DNA of 64,000 nucleotides from Muraenolepis orangiensis (GCA_027704905.1 JANIIK010000739.1:149948-213947); one strand, 5' to 3'; counted from the first letter of the stretch, positions 44,640 through 55,905 are shown. Notes: generated from the sequence alone by a model not told the origin. Program-made: numbers and translations.

Positions 44640-45540
44640 TAAAAACAATCCTTTATTCAGAATGGGGAAACTACTTAAAACCTCTGTTGAATTAAAGCTA
44701 TGGTGTGTATCTCTGATGACCAAATGACCCATGTGTGTCAGACTGACTTCATGTCACTTCATAAAATACTACTTCAGGGGGATGTCCAGGTTTCTGCTCT
44801 TAGAAACATCTAAAAGTATCAAATAGAATCAAAAGACATTCAGTATCTCTCAGGGAGACGTAGGAACTCTAGCAGGCTGGTGGTGGGAACACATTTATCA
44901 TGGTTGTCTATGAGACCAAACCCACATCACTAAAATATGTGGTACATTAAACATATTCTGTTATCAGTGAACTGTAGTGATTCAAATGATGTCCTCTTTC
45001 AGCAGATGTGCAGCTGTGTCTCTTGAGGGACTAAATGCTAGTGGAAATGTAGGGCTGATGTTCTCATAAGAGTCTCTGGAGATTCCAGTCATAGCAGTAT
45101 GTGTGCATGTCCACAAGCCAAGTCAGCGCTTCCCTCTAGTGTCAAACCAGAGTCATTACCATAACCAGTGATTCCATGAACTAAACTCTGCTCAGGTCCA
45201 TCTTTAATAATAGCTTACAGCTTCAGGACTAGTCTGCTTGTCATTGGGTCAGCCTGGTAGCAGACAGAGGCTAGTGTTTAGTGTTGTTCCTCTTGGCATG
45301 CTTAGCTGCCAGGATGAGGGCTGTGAGGGTGGACCGAGGCTCGGCTCGGATTCCAAGATAGAGTCCAAGATAGAAGCTTTGTGATTATGAAGAGCAAAGT
45401 GGTGTTGTTGTGTTGAACTTTCTTGAAGGGGGTAAACAGAGCAAAGTGTATTGTGGAGTGACCAGGCTGACAAGGCCCTCCACATGGGCTGGGGAGAGAT
45501 GTCAGCACAGAGGACAGCCACCGCTCACCACAGAGACGGG
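44640..45540. repeat. Conserved non-coding block A, unit 3
   Basis: Counterpart of 2010-2905 and 26195-27105. Confidence 0.75.
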
Positions 45541-45754
45541 ATTAGTGGTAGTTGAGGTAGTAGTTGTACGTTATATGTGGTAGTTGAGGTAGTAGTTGTA
45601 TGTTATATGTGGTATTTGAGGTAGTTGTTGTATGTAATATATTGTAGTTCAGGTAGTTGTATATACTATGTGGTAGTTGAGGTAGTATCTGTATGTAATA
45701 TATGGTGGTTTAGGTAGTTATATATAACATGTGGTAGTTGAGGTAGTAGTTGAC
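45541..45754. repeat. Degenerate satellite left of the V relic, unit 3
   Basis: Same fusion of satellite and V-like codons as at 27410/27411. Confidence 0.85.
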
Positions 45755-46140
45755 TACAGTGTATATCAGAGGTTTGGGAGCTTCTCCAGGTTTCTGGATG
45801 TACAGGCTGAGATCAGCACCAATATCTGAGCTCCCTGTGGCAGACCAACAGTCTTGGATTTTCCTGTTGTGTCAGGAATGAACCGGCAGATGATTGTGGA
45901 ATAAGAAGTGGATGATGAGCCTTTTGAACCAATGTAAGACAGTCTACAGTAGAACATTAGTCTAGAGCACTTTTTGAGCAGAGAGGGGAGAAAATACAGG
46001 AGGATAAACACAGAATAGAGCCCAAGAATATGAGACATATTCTGTGTAATATGATACATAATATGACAGAGCCATAACTCTCACCATTAATAAGAAAGGC
46101 CAACACTGCTAGCAAGGCTGTGGACGACCTCCTCTTGCTG
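45755..46140 (-). pseudogene. Ig light-chain V pseudogene (relic), unit 3
   Basis: Second copy of the relic at 27411-27795: Cys codon at 45850-45848, CDR1, FR2 (YIQKPGEAPKPLIY) and a leader-like exon with donor at 46085/46084. It has the same degraded FR1 and the same loss of FR3, CDR3 and RSS at the satellite junction, so the damage predates the split of units 2 and 3. Only a few base changes separate the copies. No such relic is visible in unit 1. Confidence 0.8.
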
Positions 46141-46162
46141 TGTGTGTGTGTGTGTGTGTGTG

Positions 46163-46949
46163 ATGCCTGGCAGCTAGCATACTTAACTCTTGGCGTACTC
46201 AGAAGTACTCAAAAGTCATGCTAAACAGCGGGCATGTGGGCGGACGTCCACCTGCTTAGAGAGATATGAAAGTGAGAGAGATAAGGTTGAATGAGTGCAG
46301 GACTTTGGAAAGGAAAATTCATATCTTGGTTATAAATATATTCTGAAATGTGTCAGGTTCTCCAAAATGAAATACTAATAAAAAATATTTATGAATGTGA
46401 AAATAATGAATGTATATACAACCAAAAGTCTTACTTTGGTTCTAACTCTAGTCATAGAGTTAGAAACAGGGCTAGTGTATACACATTGGTTTATATTCAT
46501 GTGTTCAAATTGCTTAACATTAGTATCCATGTGATATAAAGTGATGTATTTTGATCAAATCATTGTATTTGATGAGTTTATATCACGATAAGAAGATTTC
46601 AGTCTAATGCATAGCTAGATTGTATTCAAGGTGAGGGCCTCTAAGGGGAGAGTGTTTGTGTCACATGACCACCTAACCCTACCACTCTGGAGCCCTACAA
46701 GCAGTGACCACTGATGAACAGGTCTTAAGACTCAACATTGTGGTGTTATTGTACTGTTAGGTGTGCAATACTACAAAGACTACAGGCGACTTGTTATGAT
46801 TTCATGGGGGGGGGGGGGGTAGGGGATGCTGCGGGCAGCACCTGAGAGCATGTTAAAGAGTAAATCACCTGAATAAAGATCCACATTCTAGATTCAGTTA
46901 GAGACTCACGGCTATTCATTAACACGACAGACATCTTTGATTTGTAGGT
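46163..46949. other. Conserved spacer, no gene seen
   Basis: Counterpart of 27962-28650, with about 85 extra bases at 46226-46310 and a G-run at 46806. Confidence 0.55.
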
Positions 46950-47785
46950 AGCAGTTGTATGTCAGTAGGGTCAAGGTGAGATACTAGTTGTATGTTAGTA
47001 AGGTCAAGCTGAGGTACTAGTTGTATGTCAGTAGGGTCAAGCTGAGGTACTAGTTGTATGTCAGTAGGGTCAAGGTGAGGTACTAGTTGTATGTCAGTAG
47101 GGTCAAGGTGAGGTACTAGTTGTATGTTAGTAAGGTCAAGCTGAGGTACTAGTTGTATGTCAGTAGGGTCAAATACTAGTACTAGTTGTACAAGTACTAG
47201 TTGTACAGTACTAGTTGTATGTAAGTAAGGTCAAGTTGAGGTACTAGTTGTATGTTAGTAAGGTCAAGTTGAGGTACTAGTTGTATGTAAGTAAGGTCAG
47301 GTTGAGGTACTAGTTGTATGTTAGTAAGGTCAAGTTGAGGTACTAGTTGTATGTAAGTAAGGTCAAGTTGAGGTACTAGTTATATGTTAGTAAGGTCAGG
47401 TTGAGGTACTAGTTGTATGTAAGTAAGGTCAGGTTGAGGTACTAGTTGTATGTAAGTAAGGTTAAGTTGAGGTACTAGTTGTATGTTAGTAAGGTCAGGT
47501 TGAGTTAGTAGTTGTATGCAATACATTAAAGTTGAGGTAGTATTAGTATTTAATACGATGTAGTTGAGGTCGTAGTTGTATGTTATACGTTGTAATTGAG
47601 GTAGCATGTATTTGTGGTAATTGAGGTGGTAGTTGTATGTAATATGTGGTAGTTGAGGTAGTAGTTGTAATATGTGGTAGTTGAGGTAGTAGTTGTGTGT
47701 ATACTTTGTGGGAGTTGACATAGTAGCTTTATATAGTATGTGTTAGTTAAGGTAGTACTTGTGTATATCATATGTGGTAGTGGAG
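46950..47785. repeat. Satellite of the GTAAGGTCAAGCTGAGGTACTAG type, expanded
   Basis: About 17 units of 33 bp alternating gtcaagctg, gtcaggttg and gtcaaggtg types, then gtagttgaggtag units. Confidence 0.92.
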
Positions 47786-48290
47786 GTAGTCACCATCATC
47801 AAGTTTGCCGACGACACAACGGTGGTGGCCTCATCAAGAACAAGGATGAGGCAGCCTACAGGGAGGAGGTCCAACACCTGGTGGCGTGGTGACAACAACC
47901 TGGCCCTCAACACCAAGAAGACCAAGGAGCTCATCGTCCACTTCAGGAAGACCAGAGCTGGCGCACACGCCCCCATCCTCATCAACGGAGCGGAGGTCGA
48001 GCGTGTCTCCAGCTTCAAATTCCTGGGGGTCCACATCTCCTGGTCCCTCAATACTGCCTCACTGGTAAAGAAGGCTCACCGGCGTCTCTTCTTCCTGAGG
48101 AGACTGAGGAAAGCCCACCTGTCCCCTCAGATTCTGGTGAACTTTTAACGGTGTGCTATTGAAAGCATTCTCACCAACTGCATCACAGTGTGGTACGGGA
48201 ACTGCACTGTTTCTGACCGGAAAGCACTGCAGAGGGTGGTGAAAACCACCCAACGCATCCTTGGGTGGACTACCCCTCCCTGTTTGCCCC
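47786..48290 (+). pseudogene. L2-clade LINE reverse transcriptase, C-terminal fragment
   Basis: Reads VTIIKFADDTTVVASS (the FADD catalytic block, about 47790-47836), then LNTKKTKELIVHFRKT, ERVSSFKFLGVHISWSLN and KKAHRRLFFLRRLRKAHLSP, and after a stop AIESILTNCITVWYGNC... (about 48157-48200). This is the part downstream of the region kept at 3355-4360. It begins exactly at the satellite junction (gtggaggtagt|cacc). Broken by an early frame change and a stop at 48146. Confidence 0.87.
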
Positions 48291-48436
48291 CCCCCCCTCT
48301 GCTGCCCCCGCCACTGCTGCCCCCCCCCCCCGCTGCTGCACCTCTGCTGTCCCCCCACCCCCCTGCTGCGGCCCCCCCCAATGCCAACCCCCCCTCTGCT
48401 GCCCCCCCCCCCCCTGCTGCCCCCCCCCTGTTCAAG
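48290..48436. repeat. C-rich CCCCCCTGCTGC tract
   Basis: C-runs with ctgctg words, equivalent to 29340-29460; the end of the LINE fragment. Confidence 0.85.
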
Positions 48437-49633
48437 CAGTTGTATGTCAGTAAGGTCAGGTTGAGGTACTAGTTGTATGTAATACATTGTAATAGAGGTA
48501 AGATTAGTATTACATTTGTTGTAGTTGAGGTAGTAGTTGTATGTCATTTGTGGTAATTGAGGAGGTAGTTGTGTATAATATGTGTTAGTTGAGTTAGTAG
48601 TAGTATATAATATGTGTTAGTTGAGTTAGTAGTAGTATATAATATGTGTTAGTTGAGTTAGTAGTAGTAGTATATAATATGTGTTAGTTGAGTTAGAAGT
48701 AGTATATAATATGTGGTAGTTGAGTTAGTAGTAGTATATAATATGTGGTAGTTGAGTTAGTAGTAGTATATAATATGTGTTAGTTGAGTGAGTAGTAGTA
48801 TATAATATGTGGTAGTTGAGTTAGTAGTAGTATATAACATGTGGTAGTTGAGTTAGTAGTAGTATATAACATGTGGTAGTTGAGGTAGTAGTAGTATATA
48901 ACATGTGGTAGTTGAGGTAGTAGTAGTATATACCATATGGTAGTTGAGGTAGTAGTAGTATATACCATGTGGTAGTTGAGGTAGTAGTAGTATATAACAT
49001 GTGGTAGTTGAGTTAGTAGTAGTATATACTATGTGGTAGTTGAGGTAGTAGTAGTATATAATATGTGGTAGTTGAGTTAGTAGTAGTATATAACATGTGG
49101 TAGTTGAGTTAGTAGTAGTATATAACATGTGGTAGTTGAGTTAGTAGTAGTATATAACATGTGGTAGTTGAGTTAGTAGTAGTATATACTATATGGTAGT
49201 TGAGGTAGTAGTAGTATATAACATGTGGTAGTTGAGGTAGTAGTAGTATATAATATGTGTTAGTTGAGTTAGTAGTAGTATATAACATGTGGTAGTTGAG
49301 TTAGTAGTAGTATATAACATGTGGTAGTTGAGTTAGTAGTAGTATATACTATGTGGTAGTTGAGGTAGTAGTAGTATATAACATGTGGTAGTTGAGTTAG
49401 TAGTAGTATATACTATGTGGTAGTTGAGGTAGTAGTAGTATATAACATGTGGTAGTTGAGTTAGTAGTAGTATATACTATGTGGTAGTTGAGGTAGTAGT
49501 AGTATATAACATGTGGTAGTTGAGTTAGTAGTAGTATATAACATGTGGTAGTTGAGGTAGTAGTCGTATATAACATGTGGTAGTTGAGGTAGTAGTAGTA
49601 TATAACATGTGGTAGTTGAGGTAGTATCTGTAT
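48437..49633. repeat. 32-bp satellite array next to V3
   Basis: About 33 regular 32-bp units (48570-49620) after some degenerate ones. A two-unit alternation gagtt/gaggt is visible at 49320-49520. Confidence 0.95.
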
Positions 49634-49791
49634 AGTTCATAGTGTAGAGCAGTATAAAGCTGGTTCTTGGTTGAGGCCCCTGGTTAGAGCAGCTCTGTGC
49701 TCAGTGCTCTGTGTCAGAGTCTCTTCCCCCTCAGCAGCTGCAGCAGGTTCCTGCTGTAACGACTCAGTGACTACACAGTCTGACTGAGGGA
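49634..49791. other. V3 3' flank between satellite and RSS
   Basis: Conserved counterpart of 7536-7692. Confidence 0.7.
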
Positions 49792-49819
49792 GGTTTATGT
49801 ACGGCTCTCAATCACTGTG
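49792..49819 (-). promoter_or_regulatory. V3 recombination signal, 12-bp spacer
   Basis: CACAGTG (49819-49813), 12-bp spacer ATTGAGAGCCGT, ACATAAACC (49800-49792); identical to V1 and V2. Confidence 0.97.
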
Positions 49820-50285
49820 TGAACACCCGACCACTGTTAGGGATGTGGAGACTCTGACAGTAATAAACTGCTGTGTCTTCAGGCTGGGCTCCCGCGATGG
49901 TCAGTGAGAAGTCAGTGCTGCTTCCACTGCCACTAAACCGAGCTGGTGTTGGTGATACTAGTTGGTTTATATATTTCATGATGCGCTTTGGGGCTTCACC
50001 GGGTTTCTGTTGGTACCAGAATATCTGATCACCACCGTAAACCGCTTGGTTGGTTTTACAGGTCAGAGTGACTCTGGATCCTGCAGTAAAAGTCACTACT
50101 GGTGGCTGGGTCACAGTCACCTGACTGCTGGTTCCTATAGAAAACAAACAAACATAACATGGAGTCATCCAACAGAAAACACAAGCAAACACAGACGGGT
50201 GGTCCACTTGTGGATGGAGAGGAATGAACCCACCTGTTAAGGATCCACAGACCACTGTCCAGAAGAGGATGGTGAGGTGGTTCAT
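49820..50285 (-). CDS. Ig light-chain V gene V3 (leader + V exon)
   Basis: Third variable gene. The leader exon is 50285-50234, the intron 50233-50135 (99 bp), and the V exon 50134-49820, open to the heptamer. The cysteines and Trp are kept, and Cys110 lies in VYYC (VYHC in V1 and V2). It differs from V1 in CDR1 (QAVYGGDQIF), FR2 end (KRIM for KLIM), CDR2 (KYINQ), FR3 (SGSGSST, EDTAV) and CDR3 (LHIPNSGRV, sharing LHIPNS with V2). The continuous minus frame reaching up to 50663 is readthrough of the promoter minisatellite; the real start is the ATG at 50285. It appears functional. Confidence 0.96.
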
Positions 50286-50349
50286 GGTTGCCACGGTTTC
50301 TGGGGTGTTGAGTGACAGCTCAGAGTCCTGCAGTGTTGAACTGAGAGGA

Positions 50350-50357
50350 CTTTTAAA
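50350..50357 (-). promoter_or_regulatory. V3 TATA-like box
   Basis: TTTAAAAG on the V strand, 65 nt upstream of the ATG. Confidence 0.7.
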
Positions 50358-50386
50358 CCCTCTCAGAAGCCCAGTTTCAGCACAGC

Positions 50387-50394
50387 ATGCAAAG
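50387..50394 (-). promoter_or_regulatory. V3 octamer-like element
   Basis: CTTTGCAT on the V strand. Confidence 0.8.
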
Positions 50395-50415
50395 CTTCCT
50401 CTGTATGGAAATGAC

Positions 50416-50961
50416 CTGTTTCCACTCATCACACTGGGGGTGAGAGTGAACCACCTGTTTCCACTCATCACACTGGGGGTGAGAGTGAACCACCTGTTTC
50501 CACTCATCACACTGGGGGTGAGAGTGAACCACCTGTTTCCACTCATCTCACTGGGGGTGAGAGTGAACCACCTGTTTCCACTCATCACAGTGGGGGCGAG
50601 AGTGAACCACCTGTTTCCACTCATCACACTGGGGGTGAGAGTGAACCACCTGTTTCCACTCATCTCACTGGGGGTGAGAGTGAACTACCTGTTTCCACTC
50701 ATCACACTGGGGGTGAGAGTGAACCACCTGTTTCCACTCATCACACTGGGGGTGAGAGTGAACCACCTCTTTCCACTCATCACACTGGGGGTGAGAGTGA
50801 ACTACCTGTTTCCACTCATCACACTGGGGGTGAGAGTGAACCACCTGTTTCCACTCATCACACTGGGGGTGAGAGTGAACCACCTGTTTCCACTCATCAA
50901 ACTGGGGGTAAGAGTGAACCACCTGTTTCCACTCATCTCACTGGGGGTTAGGGTGAATGCA
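50416..50961. repeat. 39-bp promoter minisatellite of V3, 14 copies
   Basis: Fourteen units with about ten CACCTG junctions; two junctions are TACCTG and one is CACCTC. Variant units (atctcac, atcaaac, cagtgggggcg) are scattered. Confidence 0.95.
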
Positions 50962-51423
50962 TACATTCTGGGAGGACCTCTGTATCTCTTCTACATTCAC
51001 ACTTTATGGAATACGATGTGGATTTAGCTGCAAACAATCGGAATTCATCATCGGAGACTTTTATCCAATTCATGTTTTTCTTGGTTTGTTTGACATTCTT
51101 AAATGTTCTACTTCTTTAAAATAAAAATAAATTGCTATTTCATTAAAAAACATAATAATGTATGCTAGTATTATCTTTGTAATTCATGTATCTGTATTTC
51201 ACTTTCATCTTAATTAAATTAGATAAGCGTACTTGTGTGAGATAATCAAATGTCCTTCAAATATTTTATGACAATACACGTAGAATAAATACAATCCATA
51301 CTTTGAAACACTTGATAAAAGTAACTAACCAGAGCTTGAGTTGATCAAATGTGAATTCCTTCATAGTTTCCTGTGATAAGTTAGTGTCTATGTGTCAGTG
51401 AGATGTGTCTTCAATAGGAGGGA
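50962..51423. other. V3-J3 intergenic spacer
   Basis: AT-rich counterpart of 8590-9070; nothing recognised. Confidence 0.6.
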
Positions 51424-51462
51424 GGTTTTTGTACAGACTCTTATTGAGGATGTATCACTGTG
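51424..51462 (+). promoter_or_regulatory. J3 recombination signal, 23-bp spacer
   Basis: GGTTTTTGT (51424-51432), 23-bp spacer, CACTGTG (51456-51462). Confidence 0.97.
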
Positions 51463-51500
51463 GTACACTTTTGGTGGAGGCACCAAACTCACCGTTGACT
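51463..51500 (+). CDS. Ig light-chain J segment J3
   Basis: Encodes YTFGGGTKLTVD, 38 bp, donor T|GTAAGT at 51501; the same coding sequence as J2. Confidence 0.97.
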
Positions 51501-52453
51501 GTAAGTACAAGGACACTTTTCTTTATCTGATATAACTCCATAAACATTAAGTTTATATCGAAATAGATCTGAAGAACACATTTTTTTAATTTATATTCTA
51601 AACTTTGAAACTTGTAAATGTTTGGTTGTTAAGGGCAGTAGACACATATTATTGATTGGACTTCAGTCACTTAATGTTATTATTTACATTGTTTTTGTAA
51701 TGATTTAATTACGATGAGCATTCATCATTTATTAAGCATATCATTGATTTACTTTGTACTTCATGAAAGGGGCAAACAATTATCCTTCAAGTTCAGTTAA
51801 GACTTCTTAAAAGTCATAATTTAATGAATAGAACATTTAATTTGCAAATGTATTTCTGTGCTCAAAAGTTTCCATTGTAAATTATTCTGAAGTGTTTTGG
51901 CCGAACGTTGAATTAAAATAAGAAAAAGGAAGTGAGAAACGAATCTGAAGAAGTTCTGCCACCTGACAGCTGTAGACACATTACAATGGGTCTCATGTAT
52001 TCATTTAGAATTAATGTGGAAATTGATATAAATTGGCTGGTGGATAGCTCTGTCTTTTGAGACTGGCTCGGGAACCAGAAGGTCCCCGGTTCAAGTCCCC
52101 GAAACACCTGGGCACTGTCGAGGTGCCCTTGCAGCACCAGACCTACCCTGCCCCTAGTGCTGTATATACATAGCCCACTGCTCTAATACTAGGATGGGTT
52201 AAATTGAGAACACATTTCACTGTGTGTGTACATGTATGAGACCAATAAAGAGGATTTAAGATTTAGAATAATACATGACACATTTAAATGTTTCTAACAT
52301 TTAAATGTGTCATGGTTTCATTTATATTAGTTTCCACATTTCAATCAACAATTCCAACAGTTGATGAATCTTCCAGTCCTCTGTGCTCCCTATGAGCGGC
52401 CATGTTAAGGGAGCCTGTTGTCCACTTGTCTCCTCTCTCTCTCTCTCTTCCAG
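51501..52453 (+). other. J3-C3 intron
   Basis: 953 bp with GTAAGT donor and CTTCCAG acceptor; it contains the longest SINE copy (52037-52253). Confidence 0.85.
52037..52253 (+). mobile_element. tRNA-type SINE in the J3-C3 intron
   Basis: Most complete of the three: GGTTCAAGTCC B-box-like motif (52090-52100), an extra internal part (agcaccagacctaccctgcc, 52132-52151) missing in units 1 and 2, and an accaataaagagg end. Confidence 0.65.
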
Positions 52454-52776
52454 TGGGAGTGGTTCAGCCCACGCTGAGCCTCCTTCCTCCCTCCAGAGTG
52501 GAGCTGGAGCAGGGCAGGGCTGCACTGCTGTGTTTGGCCACTGGGGGCTTCCCCTCAGACTGGAAGCTTGGCTGGAAGGTGGGGGGCAGCAGCAGGTCTG
52601 CCGGGGTGTCGGATAGCCCGGGGGTCCTGGGGAAAGATGGCACCTACAGCCGGAGCAGCGCCCTGACCCTCCCTGCGGACCAGTGGAGGAAGGCGGGCTC
52701 AGTGAGCTGTGAGGCCAGTAGGAGCGGCCAGACGCCTGTCACTCAAACCCTGAATCCTGACCAGTGTTCAGAGTAG
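52454..52776 (+). CDS. Ig light-chain constant exon C3
   Basis: A 323-bp exon, phase 1, 106 residues and TAG at 52774-52776. Its sequence matches C2 (RAALLC form). Cys26, Trp40, Cys85 and Cys104 are present. Poly(A) signal AATAAA is at 52962. Intact, with normal distance to J3. Confidence 0.97.
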
Positions 52777-52961
52777 AGAGGCTCCAGCATGGAAGTAGTG
52801 TAGAATACAAATCTCCTCTGACACGTCTGCTTTCTATCTCTCTGTCTAAGGTAGCTGCAGCTTCTGATGACCTCCATCAATATAACATGTCTTTGAGCCA
52901 TTAGCATTACGCTTCATGGTCTGTTACCCCTTTGCTTGAGTTTGTCACATGTTGAACATTT

Positions 52962-52967
52962 AATAAA
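52962..52967 (+). terminator. Poly(A) signal of C3
   Basis: AATAAA 186 nt after the stop. Confidence 0.8.
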
Positions 52968-53789
52968 GATGTAAAAAAAACAATGATTAATTGTCATCAT
53001 TTCTGATGGTATATCTTCTGTCCACGCTCTAACAAGTATAACACCTCTTCTATTTCTTCATTAAATATTTGACCAGCCGTTTGAATGAAGGGTAAAGCTG
53101 TGGTTTGTCTCATCTCTGAATGACCAAAGTGTTGCTTGTGTGGCTCTTCTTGGAAGGTGTGTTCACTGGATCCAGTGGACCAGTGTCAGTCATCGAGACA
53201 CTGCTGCTGAAATGACCCATGTGTTTCAGACTGACTTCATGTCACTTCATCAAACAGTAGTTCAGGGTGTCCAGGTTTCTGCACATGTAACAGACGCCAG
53301 CAGGTGGCGCTGTGCAGTGGTAAACCTCACTCCCCCACACCTAAATAGCCGTTCTAGCGATGAAGCTAGGGCCTGTGGGTTTGAGCTCTCACGTTAGAAC
53401 GTGGCCTCTCGTGCCGGAGGTGGTCAGTTCCAGTAATAGTAACAGTAACAGTCAGTGGTCAGTGCTGGACACTGACTGTTACACACATACCAACTTAGAA
53501 ACGTGTAGAAGTACGTCTGGAAAGACATTCAGTATCTCTCACGGAGACAGAGGATCCCTAGCATGCTGAGTGGTGGAAACAGTTCCATATTAATCATGGT
53601 TGAGTTTATTAGTCAAAGACCAAACCGACATCATCTCTTAAAGATGTGGTTCATTAACCGTATTCTGTGAGCAGTGAACCGTAGCTATTCAAATGATCTC
53701 CAGTTTTAGCTGACGCCCACCTGGGTCTCTAGAGGGACAGAAAGTCAGTGGAGGTTTTCAGAAGAGTCTCTGGAGATTCCAGGGAAAGT
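52968..53789. repeat. Conserved non-coding block B downstream of C3
   Basis: Counterpart of 10566-11381 and 35098-35922. Confidence 0.7.

Positions 53790-53831
<42 letters not shown>
53790..53831. repeat. (TG)n run
   Basis: About 20 dinucleotides. Confidence 0.97.
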
Positions 53832-53832
<1 letters not shown>

Positions 53833-53850
53833 CTACATACCGGCTCAGTG

Positions 53851-53945
53851 GGTCCCGCGCCGCTACAGTCTGGACCCGTTCCTTATCCGCCACTGTCACC
53901 GGGAACACCCCTTCAAGCCGGGTTGGGCCCCCGTTGAGGGGGGGT
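53851..53945 (+). pseudogene. Ty3/gypsy integrase end, further truncated
   Basis: Keeps only PRRYSLDPFLIRHCHREH and the following GWAP part before the polypurine tract. The break lies at ggctcagtgg|gtcccgcg, so relative to unit 2 about 260 bp, including the satellite remnant and DWEAYGPEERGW, are deleted. Confidence 0.8.
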
Positions 53946-53947
53946 AC

Positions 53948-54554
53948 CGTCACGGTTACGGTGGTCGGCAGGGGGCGTGGCCAAGCCGCGTGCGCTGGCG
54001 GCGCACACACACCTGTCAGCAATTGCCGTGGCTGATTGCTAATCCCCTCACCTGGGGTATATAGACCCTGGCTTCCCGGTACCCCGGGGTTACGTCGTAC
54101 TGTATGCTTGCTATTTTGTACGTTGGTACATTCTGGACGGAATCGCCACGCCGATGTCCCGGAGATCCAGATTCATTGCCTGTCTCGCGTTACTCTCCTG
54201 TCCCGGACTACTCTCCGGTCTATATGAGCTCCAAGGTAATTATAATTACCTGTCCAGTACCTGTCGCTACTCCGACCTCCCAGTATCTAGACTTGTCGCT
54301 CGTCCCTGACCATCCGTCTGTCCGGTACCTGTCGCTACTCGACCTCCCGGTATCCAGACTCCTCTCCCGTCCCAGACTACTCGCCGGTGTACTACCTGCC
54401 GGTACTCCGCGGATCGACTTCCCGGTTTCCAGACCCCTTGCCTGTCCCCGTTCACCCTTGTGTGTTGTGTTTGCGTTGAGTAAAGCTTTACGTTATAGCT
54501 CCACTGTGTCTTGGTCTGCGTTCTGGGTCCCACCGAACTATCCCATACGTGACA
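53948..54554 (+). mobile_element. 3' LTR of a Ty3/gypsy element, unit 3
   Basis: 607 bp, nearly identical to 36354-36960. Confidence 0.8.
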
Positions 54555-54884
54555 GCAACAAGACACGCAGTGGACTTAGCTATGGGATTTATCCACCGGC
54601 ATCGACCGGCTGCAGTTTGTTGGCCGATAAAAGTCTCCTTTGTTGAATTGTGAGCATGCAATAGCGTGCGATAAAATGGCCAACATTATTTATCCCCAAG
54701 GGGACATTCCGCTGTGACCACAGCACACAATACAACTAAATATCAATATGAAAAAATACACAAAGTAGAAATCTAAATACAAATGACGGTGTCTGTATTC
54801 ATAGTTTCTAAATGATATGTAGGGTCCAAAGTGAACACCTGCATACTAATGCGATGGCCCTCTCCCACGCTTCCTTGCTCCCAG
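54555..54884. other. Spacer shared with unit 2
   Basis: Counterpart of 36961-37290; nothing else recognised. Confidence 0.5.
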
Positions 54885-55055
54885 GCTGAGAAGATGGTGC
54901 TGGCCGTGGGGGACTGTGTTCAGTTCCTTTAGGAGGAGGTGTGGAGCGCCCTGGAGGAGGTAGTGGAGGGGCAGGAGGAGGCGCAGGAGGAGGTCGTCAG
55001 AATTCTTGACTCCCAGACGGTCCGAGACGCCCAGCAGCTGCCCGTCAGACGGCAG
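54885..55055 (+). pseudogene. Spectrin-repeat (nesprin-like) pseudo-exon, unit 3
   Basis: 171 bp between ccag| and CAG|gtagga, the same 57-codon phase-0 exon as 37291-37461 with the same TAG after VQFL. Differences include WSALEE for RSALEE and GQEEAQEEVV for GQNEAQEEAV. Either constraint has acted on the reading frame or the copies are simply young; no transcript evidence is available. Confidence 0.6.
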
Positions 55056-55375
55056 GTAGGAGGAGTTAACATTCCGTTTTATTTAATTGTTTCTTTCTTG
55101 CTTAATTTTTCAGTTAATTTAGTTTTTTTGTTTGTTTTTATGTTTATTGCCCTCTTCCTGTCCTCTATCTATAACAATGTATTCTGAATATATTAATCTG
55201 AGTGCAAAGAAATAAAACTGAAATAACGCATGAAAGTCAGTTACAATATTTATATATGTTTTAGTTTCACAGACACAATGACTTATCTAACTAAATAAAT
55301 ACATTTGATTCATAGACACAATGACTTATCAGAAATAATAAATATCAAACATAATACAAATACACATTGCCGATT
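55056..55375. other. Spacer with the hAT-empty site
   Basis: Contains TGTATTCT at 55178-55185 where unit 2 has the hAT target duplication, then the cacagacacaatgacttatc repeat. Confidence 0.75.
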
Positions 55376-55555
55376 GACAAGGAGTAAGGTTTGGGGATGG
55401 ATGGAGGAAGAGATGCAGGGATGAAGCATTGTTGAAGCATCTGAAGCAGCGGCGGAAGGACGTCCAGCGGCCGACCAGCAGCTATAGGCCAAGGAGGGTC
55501 TGGGGGACTCCCTGCAGCAGAACCTGCACAGCCGAGAGCAGAGCATGGACTCCCA
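55376..55555 (+). pseudogene. Possible further spectrin-like exon fragment
   Basis: The plus strand reads ...AKEGLGDSLQQNLHSREQ SMDS (about 55490-55553), preceded by a stop and Ala/Glu-rich codons. Its style resembles a spectrin-repeat helix, but no clear splice sites delimit it. Weak call. Confidence 0.3.
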
Positions 55556-55614
55556 CACTGTAAAACCCGATAAGTTAATATAACTCAAAACATTCATAGA
55601 AACTGATTACATCA

Positions 55615-55905
55615 AAAAAATTTAGTTACATTTACTCATTTTATTAAGTTAAATAAACTCAATATTTCTATTGTTACAGTACTAATAAAAATCTAGTATT
55701 GACAACTCAAAAAAGTTTGTTACATGTACTCATTTTATTAAGTTAAATAAACTCAATATTTCTATTGTTACAGTACTAATAAAAATCTAGTATTGACAAC
55801 TCTAAAACGTTTGTTACATGTACTCATTTAATTAAGTTAAATAAACTCAATATTTCTATTTTTACAGTACGAATAGAAATCTAGTATGGACAACTCTAAA
55901 ACGTA
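55615..55905. repeat. 94-bp tandem repeat, 3 copies
   Basis: Units start tactcattttattaagttaa at 55633, 55727 and 55821. Confidence 0.88.

Noticed and set aside
49812..50663. 283-codon minus frame that looks like a V gene with a long N-terminal repeat domain
   Set aside because: The N-terminal part is the 39-bp promoter minisatellite read through upstream of the TATA-like and octamer-like elements. The ATG at 50285 gives a normal signal peptide.
54104..54646. 180-codon plus frame, conserved at 36510-37052
   Set aside because: It starts inside the gypsy LTR and runs past its end; it is conserved because the two units are recent duplicates.
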